The notes under the pieces were generated by a model. The model saw only the letters and a program-made list of their open reading frames with translations, did not search any database and was not told where the DNA came from. Shown here one piece after another: positions 55,528 to 64,000 of a stretch of 64,000 nucleotides of DNA. Source of the stretch: Sorex araneus (Eukaryota; Chordata; Mammalia; Eulipotyphla; Soricidae); contig NC_073311.1 of assembly GCF_027595985.1 (NCBI RefSeq), positions 45,489,974 through 45,553,973 on the forward strand, in the 5' to 3' direction. The position numbers and the translations under genes were made by a program. Position 1 is the first letter of the stretch. Every line of letters starts with the position of its first letter.

Positions 55528-55566
<39 letters not shown>
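55368..55566 (+). mobile_element. SOR-type SINE, very long poly(A)
   Basis: 14-base exact target-site duplication TAGAAGCCAGAGAG at 55354-55367 and 55567-55580. A run of about 37 As suggests a recent insertion. Confidence 0.97.
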
Positions 55567-55568
<2 letters not shown>

Positions 55569-55742
55569 GAAGCCAGAGAGATAGTACTCACCTTGCACAT
55601 GGCTGACCTAGGTTAATCCCAGGCACCCCATATGGTTCCCCCCCATTCCCACTCCTTACCACCCCCCAGCTTGGAACCCCAAACCTCCAAACTGTAAATG
55701 AAACCTCTTTTTTCTTTTGGGAGCCAACTCTTGGAAACACCA

Positions 55743-55865
55743 GGGGTCAGAGCGATAGTAGCACCACCAGGAGTGATTCCTGAGTGCAGAGCCAGGAGTC
55801 AGCCCTGAGCATCGCCTGGGTATGACTCAAAAAGCGAAAAGAAAAAAATTAAAAAAGAAAGAAAG
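55743..55865 (+). mobile_element. SOR-related SINE, deleted
   Basis: GGGGTCAGAGCGATAGTAGC jumps to ACCACCAGGAGTGATTCCTG; A-rich tail. Confidence 0.75.
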
Positions 55866-55909
55866 AAACAGGATACCCAATCTCCACCTACTTTGGAATT
55901 GAACCCAGC

Positions 55910-56785
55910 TGTAGGATAACATGGGGTTTGTCCTTGCCACAGGGAACTAGTTTACCTTAGAGCAATGGCCTTTCTGTATGGACACAAGAAGACAATATTA
56001 TGCTTTTTTAATTTGGGACTTAGTTGGCTTCGAATATTATTCATTCCCAGGCATCTGCTTTATCCACTTAAGCCTCAGTTGCCCTCAGTTCCTAGCACCC
56101 CAAAAGCAGGGTCCTGACGAGGGTCAGGACGGATCCAGGGCAGTGAGTTATGTGCTACCCTGGCATCGAGATGGGCCTGGCCAAACTGCCTAATTCTTAA
56201 CTATAAGTTAAGAGCTTGATCATAGACAAATGCTGTCATGATCCAAAAGACTAGGACCTGCTGGGGTTAGGGAGATTAACCTGGCCGAGGACTGTATAGT
56301 GAGATGTCCTCAGGAAGAACCAAACTTTATATCTCTTACTGTGCTCATACAGAATGACATTGCTAGAAATATTAGAAGTAGATTTACTGTAACTATTTAA
56401 GCAGATTACTAGTTCACACCCTGACACACCCTTGTTTGGAATCACGCCCTTGAGCGGATCTCCTTAGATGAGATTTCCTTAGATGAGATTTTGTTAGTCT
56501 CCTCAAGAAATGGTCTTACCCTTCTTTGTTGATTTGTTGATGTTAAACCCACCTTTGTGCTACTGCCCTATGTAATTTGCTATATAAACTGAGACTGTGG
56601 GGGCACAGAGGGAGAGACAGAAGAAGACAGGAGAGATAGAAGAAGATCCAGAGAGAGCCCCAGACTCAGAAGAAGCAGAGAGAGAGAATGAAATAAACTG
56701 ATCGAGCAACCAGTTTGGCCTTCTTCCTTCCATCGCCCTTGACCGACAGCCACACACAGCGGTTCCGGAGCACCGAACGTGGGCG
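55910..56785 (+). mobile_element. ERV LTR (solo or truncated), class II-like
   Basis: Possible start TGTAGGATAAC at 55910. TATATAA at 56581-56587 fits a promoter, AATAAA at 56692-56697 a polyadenylation signal, and GGAGCACCGAACGTGGGCGG near 56767 resembles a lysine-tRNA primer-binding site. No gag, pol or env frame follows, so it cannot encode virus proteins. Exact ends are uncertain. Confidence 0.55.
56462..56491 (+). repeat. 15-base tandem duplication in the LTR
   Basis: CCTTAGATGAGATTT occurs twice head to tail (56462-56476, 56477-56491), about 100 bases before the TATA box, where LTR enhancers often duplicate. Confidence 0.9.
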
Positions 56786-56865
56786 GTGAGACAGAGCCGC
56801 TCAGAGAGCCCGAGAGTGCACAGGCCCCTCAGCGTTCCTTAGTTTTTTACACCCAGCCATCCATA

Positions 56866-56990
56866 TCTATCTATCTATCAATAGAGAGTGAGAGTATATA
56901 TATATATGTATATATATACATATATATAATATGTATATTATATATGTATATTGTATATACTATCTTGAATCATCAAATAGATATGTAATA
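56866..56990. repeat. (ATCT)n and (TATA)n simple repeats
   Basis: ATCTATCTATCTATC then long TATATATG/TATATATA stretches. Confidence 0.9.
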
Positions 56991-56994
56991 TTGG

Positions 56995-57182
56995 ATTTGA
57001 TTCCTCCACCCCTCTCAGAGAGCCCGGCAAGCTACCCAGAGTATCCCGCCTGCATGGCAGAGCCTGGCAAGCTACCTGTGGTGTATTCGATATGCCAAAA
57101 ACAGTAACAAGTCTCAAGATGTAGATGTTACTGGTGCCTGCTCGAGCAAATCGATGAGCAAGGGGATGACAGTGACAGTGAT
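56995..57182 (+). mobile_element. Composite SINE, head truncated
   Basis: Starts at GATTTGATTCCTCCACCCC, contains AGAGAGCCCGGCAAGCTACC and TGCCAAAAACAGTAACAAG, and ends GATGACAGTGACAGTGATGG. Confidence 0.88.
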
Positions 57183-57189
57183 GGAACAA

Positions 57190-57660
57190 AGGAAAACGTC
57201 ATGTTCTGTGTTTCTTTGTAGCAGTCGCCCCAGAATCTATTTGCACCCACTGGTCAGTGGCAGCCCCGCGCAGTGGCAAAATTGGCCTGTGGGTATCGTC
57301 ACTCTGCAGAGATCCAAGGGTCAGCGCTGATCTCTAAGTCCCATGCTTACCAAACACTAGATAAGACCCCAGATTTCTTTGTCCTGAGGGAGTCTGTTTA
57401 CTGTGTGGCTGGTCTCTGCATGCAAGAACGATGCTCAGCGCTCTTGGATGCTCTTGGATTCTTTTGGCCACGAGCCGTGGCCGCTTCATTAGATGTGGTC
57501 CTGCCTGATCTGGTGCTATGATTTCTTCCTTTCCCATTCGCCCTCAGATGCATCTCCTCTGACCTTCTCCCTGGCTCTCTGTCCACTCTTGGTTTTCCAT
57601 ATTTCTGATAGGAAAGCTCCTGCTTGAAACCTTTGCGTCAGCTAGTCCATCTGCCTCTGT
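57190..57660. other. Intergenic, no recognised element
   Basis: Unique-looking DNA; no exon or repeat recognised. Confidence 0.5.
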
Positions 57661-57664
57661 ACAT

Positions 57665-57805
57665 TTTTGTGAGGGGGATTGCATAGCCAGCAGGTGCTCT
57701 GGGACCGCAACTGGCGATGCTGGGGACCAAATGCAGTATGGGGAGTTGAACCAGGATCATAGCCACATGCTAGGCAAACGCCTTAACCTTTGTCCTGTTT
57801 CTCAG
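57665..57805 (-). mobile_element. Old SOR-related SINE
   Basis: ATGCAGTATGGGGAGTTGAACC and GCTAGGCAAACGCCTTAACC; decayed. Confidence 0.5.
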
Positions 57806-57833
57806 GAAATAAATATCTATATAGATATGTATG

Positions 57834-58080
57834 GGCTGGAGCGATAGCACAGTGGGTAGGGCCTTTGCCTTGCATGCGGCCGACCCGGGTTCGATTCCTC
57901 TGTCCCTCTCAGAGAGCCCGGCAAGCTACCAAGAGTATCCCGCCAACATGGCAGAGCCTGGCAAGCTCCCCGTGGTGTATTGGATATACCAAAAACAGTA
58001 ATAAGAAGTCTCACAATGGAGACATTACTGGTGCCCGCTCGAGCAAGTGGATGAGCAACGGGATGACAGTGACAGTGATA
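57834..58080 (+). mobile_element. Composite SINE, full length
   Basis: Best copy of this family: GGGCTGGAGCGATAGCACAG and GGGTTCGATTCCTCTGTCCC, then the second body (GGCAAGCTACCAAGAGTATC, CATGGCAGAGCCTGGCAAGC, TGGTGCCCGCTCGAGC) and a GGGATGACAGTGACAGTGAT end. Confidence 0.93.
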
Positions 58081-58084
58081 GATA

Positions 58085-58655
58085 TGTATATAAAATCCCC
58101 TTTTTAGCTCATTTATCAAAATCTATCTTAAGCAAGTCCATATTTAACCCTTGAGAAAGGGCTTACCCACAAAGGACCTGCTCATTCACGACCCAGCTGT
58201 TTGCAGCCAGATCGCTAAGCTTCCTGACTATGCTTTAGAGATTCTGGCCCAGTGCTGTGTTCGCCAAGAAAACTCCCCCAGTAAATACTCGAAGAACATC
58301 AGTTTCTGAAGCTGGGGTGTATGTCCAGCCTCTGTGGGTGCACAGTGAGACGCCTTCCCGCCAGACTATCACAGTACCCAGTCCCTACTCTAACTCCGAT
58401 ATAGAACACAAACATCTCCCTGATTACACAAGACCGAAGGTGGTTGAGAAATAGCAGCTCCCAGGATGCTGCTTAACCCAATTATCAATCTCCCTAAAGG
58501 CAAGGAATAAGCCTTCTCTCACTGTGTCTGGAGCCGGTACAGCCTTATCTCCAGACAGGGGTTTCCAAGATCTGTTTTCATATGTATATAAACCCTCTAC
58601 ATTTTCTTTTGAAATTGCTTCTGTATCTATGAGTTTATTTGTCCTATTTCCCTCA
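58085..58655. other. Intergenic, no recognised element
   Basis: No repeat or exon recognised; may include the unaligned 5' part of the following L1 fragment. Confidence 0.5.
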
Positions 58656-58659
58656 CACT

Positions 58660-58863
58660 TGTTGTACCCTTTCTTTTTCTGTGTCTCATAGGTAGGTGGA
58701 GTAATGAAGAGCTTCAAAGTACACCTGCAAACTGAGGAAATTAATGGTGGGAAAATACACTGGTGAAGGGATGGTGTTGTAACATATATGACTGACACCC
58801 AACCATAAGCAACTTGGTAACCATGTATCTCACTCACTCCCATTCAATAAAAAAATAAAAATA
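58660..58863 (+). mobile_element. L1 3' end, truncated
   Basis: GTGGGAAAATACACTGGTGAAG, ACACCCAACCATAAGCAACTT and CCCATTCAATAAAAAAAT. Confidence 0.7.
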
Positions 58864-58864
58864 T

Positions 58865-59045
58865 GGGGCTGGAGTGCTAGCACAGTGGGTAGGGCGCTTG
58901 CCTTGCACACGACCGACCTGGGTTAGAATCCCACCATCCCATATGGTCCCCTGAGCACCGCCAGGGGTAATTCCTGAGTACATGAGTACACAAGCCAGGA
59001 GTGACCCCTGTGCATCGCCGGGTGTGACCCAAAAAGCAAAATATA
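58865..59045 (+). mobile_element. SOR-type SINE
   Basis: Complete; CATGAGTACA is partly duplicated inside the body (GAGTACATGAGTACAC). Confidence 0.94.
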
Positions 59046-59399
59046 TCTATATCTATATATATCTATATAACAAAAAAGTACACCTAGAACAAAGCACTCA
59101 GTACATGCTACATAGCCTATTACTTTCCCCTTTTATAATATTTTGGTTTATTTTATTCTGTAAGGGCTAAGTCTCTCTACACACTACACCTGTTTTGTCT
59201 AGGATTAATGAAGAGGAAATTTTCCAGAGGAAAGCTGGAATAGCATATAAGTGTGTATTGATTCATTTATTTCTTTGTAACAGATAATGACTCAGCCAAT
59301 CCAGGATGCCAGAATAGGACCAAATACCAGCCCCCCCCCTCCCCCCCCCCCACACACACTTCAAACCCCAGAGCTCAAAAGATGCTGAGCAGGCCTTGG

Positions 59400-59550
59400 C
59401 TTTTTTTTTTTTCTTTTTGGGTCACACCCAGTGATGCACAGGGGTTACTCCTGGCTCTGCACTCAGGAATTACTCCTGGCGGTGCTCAGGGGACCATATG
59501 GGATGCTGAGAATCAAACCTGGGTCGACCACGTGCAAGGCAAACGCCCTC
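59400..59550 (-). mobile_element. SOR-type SINE, 5' truncated
   Basis: T-rich end to GCAAGGCAAACGCCCTC; the last 25 bases (head start, A box) are missing. An exact 16-base target-site duplication AGCAGGCCTTGGCTTT lies at 59388-59403 and 59551-59566, overlapping the T-run. Confidence 0.95.
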
Positions 59551-59676
59551 AGCAGGCCTTGGCTTTGATGACACCAAGATCCCTTCCATCTTCCAAAGGA
59601 TGTAAGGAGTGGGAAGGAGGATCCTTCTGAAAGCCACACCATAGACTCAATCACAGACCTCATATTCTCTCGGCCT

Positions 59677-59750
59677 CCATGTGCGTGCAGAGAGACTTAT
59701 ATTTCCTCTTGCGCCATGTGCGTGCAGAGAGACTTATATTTCCTCTTGCG
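59677..59750. repeat. Exact 37-base tandem duplication
   Basis: Two identical units beginning CCATGTGCGTGCAGAGAG (59677-59713, 59714-59750). Confidence 0.97.
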
Positions 59751-59875
59751 GAGCTCTCTTTGGTTTATCATTAGACCAGACAAAAAACTTGAACAGCTAA
59801 GGGAGGAGACCAGACACCTTCCCAAATTTCCCCTTCCAGTCCAACCCTGCTTGCTTATTTTAAAATTGCTATTCC

Positions 59876-60030
59876 AGGACTAGGGAAACGGTTCAAAAGG
59901 TTTGATCATATGATTTGCATGTGGGAGTTCCAGGCTCACCTCTGGCATGATTCCCTCAGCACCACCCAGAATGACCCCCAAGCTCTGAGCTAAAAGTAGC
60001 CTCTGAGACCCAAACTCCCCTCCCCCAAAT
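59876..60030 (+). mobile_element. Old SOR-related SINE
   Basis: GGACTAGGGAAACGGTTCAA head, GATTCCCTCAGCACCACCC, ending AGACCCAAACTCC. Confidence 0.55.
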
Positions 60031-60073
60031 TACTCTATTACTCTTCCAGCTATCTCTCCTGACTCTCTATATT

Positions 60074-60721
<648 letters not shown>

Positions 60722-60731
<10 letters not shown>

Positions 60732-60892
60732 AAATCACACCCGTTGATGCTCAGGGGTTACTTCTGGTTCTGCTCTCAGGTATTTTTCCTGGAGGTGCTC
60801 AGGGGACCATATGGGATGCTGGGGATCCAACCTGAGTTGGCTGCATTCGAGACAAATGTTCTACTTGCTCTACTATCACTCCAGCCCCTCTA
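60722..60892 (-). mobile_element. SOR-type SINE next to pyrimidine array
   Basis: TTTTTAAATCACACCCGTTG to CTATCACTCCAGCCCC. Its T-rich end adjoins the array. Confidence 0.88.
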
Positions 60893-61001
60893 TATTTTTT
60901 CAATAACACTTAACTCCTTACTGTCAGAATTTCCTTATTTATTTATATCTTGTCTCTTCCCACAAGAATGTAAACTCTCAGACAAGAAGAATTTTGGCTT
61001 C

Positions 61002-61172
61002 TAGGACAAGAGAGATAGGACAGGGGTTAAGGTATTAGCATGCAGTTGACCTTGGTTCAATATCAAGCACTGCATATGGTCCCCTGAGCACCACTTGGAG
61101 TGATCCCTGAGTAACAAGCTAAATGTAATACCTGCACACCACAGGGTGTGGCAACCCTGGGGGAAAAAGATA
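61002..61172 (+). mobile_element. Old SOR-related SINE
   Basis: GGACAAGAGAGATAGGACAG head; ends GGGTGTGGCAACCC. Confidence 0.7.
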
Positions 61173-61349
61173 ATTTGGGCTGGGTTTGTTTGTTACCCTT
61201 TTTAGCTGAGTTTGTTCAGCAATGTATCCCAACCAAAAGGAGGCACTCAAAAATAGTTGTTGCCCTTTTAATACTTTATTAGTGACATCATTAAATTTCA
61301 TTTGTATGAGTTATATTATGTAACTTTATTCATATATAAAGACTTTGTG

Positions 61350-61532
61350 TGGCTGGAGCAACAGCACAGTGGGTAGGGCGTTTGCCTTGCATGCAACTGA
61401 TCTGGGTTCGATTCCCAGCATCTCATATGGTCCCCAGAGCACTGCCAAGAGTAATTCCTGAGTGTACAGCCAGGAGTAACCCCTGTGCATCACCGGGTGT
61501 GACCCAAAAAGCAAAAACAAAACAAAAAAGAT
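61350..61532 (+). mobile_element. SOR-type SINE
   Basis: TGGCTGGAGCAACAGCACAG head; tail AAACAAAACAAAAAAG. Confidence 0.93.
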
Positions 61533-61679
61533 AACATAAGGTTATGGACATATCATTGATCCACCTTAAAAACCAATCTCATTGCACTTTTTCTAGGGCT
61601 GCTGAGGTCAATAAAAAGGAAGGACAAAAAAGAAAAGAAAAAGAAAAAAACAAAAAACAAACAAATAAATAAATAAAAA

Positions 61680-62470
61680 GGAAGGACAGAATATAATCTC
61701 ATCAACAGCCATGATCCAGAGACTCAGAAAAAAAGGTCCTCATAGAAAAGAGCAGCATAGAACAACACACAGCAGCGATGCCTCCAGATCCCACATCAGG
61801 CTGTCTTCACCAGGGCAACACCAAGGGGGGTGGGTAAGTTTCCCTCCCCACCCTAACCGAGCCCTGGCATCCAAAAACCTCCAGAACTCAATCACCGCCA
61901 TGCTCATGGCCACTCTCCACAGGCTCAGACAAGTCTCGTCCATTAGTGAATCTGCAGAAAAACCCAGGTATGCGGGCCTGTGACTAAAATCTCTAAGCTC
62001 ACTCAATGGGCCTCCTCCCCCCATCTCCCTAGTTTACCAGTAGCTTGACAGTCACAAACTGCCTCTGGCACTGTATAATCTCATCAACGGCATCACCCAT
62101 GAGTGAATCTGCTGTATAATTGTATTCTAAATTTTAGAATTCCTGGAGCCACCTCTCATACTCTACACCACTGATGTAATAAGAGTAGCACATGACATTT
62201 GATGGGGTTCCAGGATGAAATACAGCAATCTTCACACACTTCCTCTAAGGAAACTTTACTGGACCATTTTTGGCAGATTATTCATAACAAGAAAATAAAA
62301 AATAAATTGTTTTGGTTCTACTTTGGGGGGCTCAGTTTGAGATTTGGGATGGAAACATTCAAAATATGGTGGTAGGAAGGTGAAATGGTTGTGGGATTGG
62401 TGTTTGAATATTAAATATAGTGCATTATTGTGAACAGTTTTATAAAAATAAGTTTTTTTAAAAAAAAAAA
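61680..62470 (+). repeat. Unclassified interspersed repeat, copy B
   Basis: Ordered blocks shared with 33870-34470: AACCCAGGTATGCGGGCC, CTGCCTCTGGCACTGT, TCATCAACGGCATC, TAAATTTTAGAATTCCTGG, ATAACAAGAAAATAAAAAATA and GCATTATTGTGAACAG, ending in A-rich sequence. Confidence 0.65.
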
Positions 62471-62479
62471 CAAAAGGAA

Positions 62480-62858
62480 GGGCAGAAAATATCCCTCATT
62501 TATTTTGAAACTGTTGGAGATTTTAAAATTGGCACCCCTGCCTGCAACCACTGCTTAATCTTTTTAATAACACGGTGTGATGTTTTTGTCAGCGGGGTAT
62601 CCAAAAAAGTGAAAGGAGGTAGTTAAACTCACTCCTGACTGACTTGCCACAATATCATCAGGGGTGAGGGGGCGTCTGGATCTAGAAAAGTCTGTGTGAG
62701 CTCCTGAATAACCTAGGCACCAGTCTCTTGCCAGAAGCTTTCAAACTTCAGACAAGACCTACCGGATCTGCGTGATGTAAGAGCTAGTCCCTGTCTCCTG
62801 CATTTTCAGGGCACTGTGATTCTCAGGTTGAGGAGTGTGAGGGGCGTGGGGGTGGGGG
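62480..62858. other. Intergenic, no recognised element
   Basis: No repeat or exon recognised. Confidence 0.5.
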
Positions 62859-62861
62859 TGT

Positions 62862-63026
62862 GTTTGGGGGGCACATCTGGCAGTGCTCAGGGGTCACTCC
62901 TGTCTCTGCAATAAGAGATCACGCCTGATGTGTTGGGGGGACCATCTGGGGTGCCAAGGATCGAACCAGGTCAGCTGTGTGCAAGGCAAGCACCTTACCC
63001 ACTGCATTAGCTCTCCAGCCCCATGT
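62862..63026 (-). mobile_element. SOR-related SINE
   Basis: GGGGGGCACATCTGGCAGTGC to TTAGCTCTCCAGCCCC. Confidence 0.82.
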
Positions 63027-63189
63027 TTGTGTATTTTGAAGGGAAAGGAAACTTTTGTTCTGACTTCCTTCTGGGTCTAGGTCCTTTTGTCTTTATTTCA
63101 TCACAGAAATGAATTTCAGAAGAAGACAAACAGCAAAGCTAAGAAGCTTTGTTTGTATTTCGGGGTGGTAAAAGTTCAAGGGAGAATGT

Positions 63190-63300
63190 GTGTGTGTGAG
63201 AGAGAGACACAGCGAGACAGAGAGAAAGACAGAGACAGAGACACAGAGAGAGAGACAGAGAGAGGCAGAATCAGAGAGACAGAGAGAGAGAAAAACAGTA
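63190..63300. repeat. (GAGACA)n purine-rich tract
   Basis: AGACAGAGAGAAAGACAGAG-type repeats with a short (TG)n at the start. Confidence 0.92.
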
Positions 63301-63443
63301 AAGTAAAAAGAATGATGATATACCTACAGAGAGGTACAGACAACTCCAAAATGGAGCAAACCAAGTCCTTTGGGAAGTTGTTTCTCCAGGTTCTTCCCCA
63401 GGCCCCTGAGCCTGGGCTCTCTGTGCAGATGAAAGTCATTGCA

Positions 63444-63622
63444 GGGGCTGGAGTGATAGCACAGCGGGTAGGACATTTACCTTGCACACAGTCAACCTGG
63501 GTTCGATTCCCAACATCCCATATGGTCCCCTGAGCACCGCCAGGAGTAATTCCTGAGCCAGGAGTAACCCCTGTGCATTGCCGGATGTGACCCAAAAAGC
63601 AAAAAAAAAAAAAAAAAAAAAA
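63444..63622 (+). mobile_element. SOR-type SINE, full length
   Basis: 12-base exact target-site duplication AAAGTCATTGCA at 63432-63443 and 63623-63634. Confidence 0.96.
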
Positions 63623-63879
63623 AAAGTCATTGCAGAGCATTGTCAATGTGAAGTATATTGAACTCTTGGGGTCTCTTCATTTTCTCAGCACAATCAGGTG
63701 GTTTGTTAGTAATTTTCTCAGTGGAGTCTGAACTTCATCTTGAGCTGGCTCCCCCAGAACCAGGATAGGACCTTTCAGATTATATCTTGTCTCTCCAAAC
63801 AGATCTCGGTCTTATAACTTCCTGGGATTTACTGCCAAGGGACCCTTACTTGACTGCCTACCTTGTGATATTTTTACTT

Positions 63880-64000
63880 TTGTTTTTGGACCACATCTGG
63901 CGGTGCCCAGGGCTTACTCCTGAGTCTGTGCTGGGAATTTCTCCTGGTGGGGCTTAGGAGAATTAGCGGTACTGGGGATTGAACCTGGGTCAGGCGCCTG
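63880..64000 (-). mobile_element. SOR-related SINE, cut by window end
   Basis: TTTTTGGACCACATCTGGCGG to GAACCTGGGTCAGGCGCCTG; the head lies beyond the window. Confidence 0.75.

Overview
This window is a piece of mammalian nuclear genome, most likely from a shrew (Sorex-like, Soricidae). Two things support that. First, about 80 copies of a tRNA-derived SINE are scattered on both strands. They carry an A box like TAGCACAGCGGG, a B box like GGTTCGATTCC, a body with CATCCCATATGGTCCCCTGAG and a tail ACCCAAAAAGCAAAA plus poly(A). I recognise this as the SOR-type SINE of shrews; the family name is from memory. Second, the window carries two single-copy vertebrate genes that sit next to each other on human chromosome 12q23 in the same convergent arrangement, HCFC2 and NFYB.

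Layout. From 1 to about 11.6 kb are the last exons and 3' UTR of HCFC2 (host cell factor C2, + strand). Five coding exons of the C-terminal part are placed by splice sites and continuous reading phase, plus a small optional terminal exon. From about 11.6 to 28.4 kb is an intergenic stretch of SINEs, L1 remnants and simple repeats. From about 28.4 to 52.4 kb is the complete coding region of NFYB (CCAAT-binding factor subunit B, - strand). Its seven coding segments add up to exactly 624 bases (207 codons plus stop), so the gene looks intact. Its promoter lies in a CpG island (about 51.4 to 53.05 kb) that contains three CCAAT boxes within 60 bases, which suggests feedback by NF-Y on its own subunit gene. 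From 53 to 64 kb is intergenic DNA with SINEs, truncated L1 3' ends, one solo-LTR-like element with a primer-binding-site-like sequence, and a 650-base pyrimidine tandem array.

How the genes work. HCFC2 encodes a chromatin-associated adaptor protein. NFYB encodes the H2B-like histone-fold subunit of the NF-Y trimer that binds CCAAT promoters. They are neighbours but there is no operon logic here; they converge tail to tail with about 17 kb between their 3' ends.

I found no previously unknown protein system, no CRISPR array and no functional RNA gene. Most long open frames are translations of SINEs or of the GC-rich island. The more interesting signals are in the repeats: a composite SINE family that shares the SOR head but has a different body and a non-poly(A) tail, a longer relative of that family, a pair of unclassified 600-800 base repeats, nested insertions with exact target-site duplications, and a histone-fold exon wedged between two SINEs.
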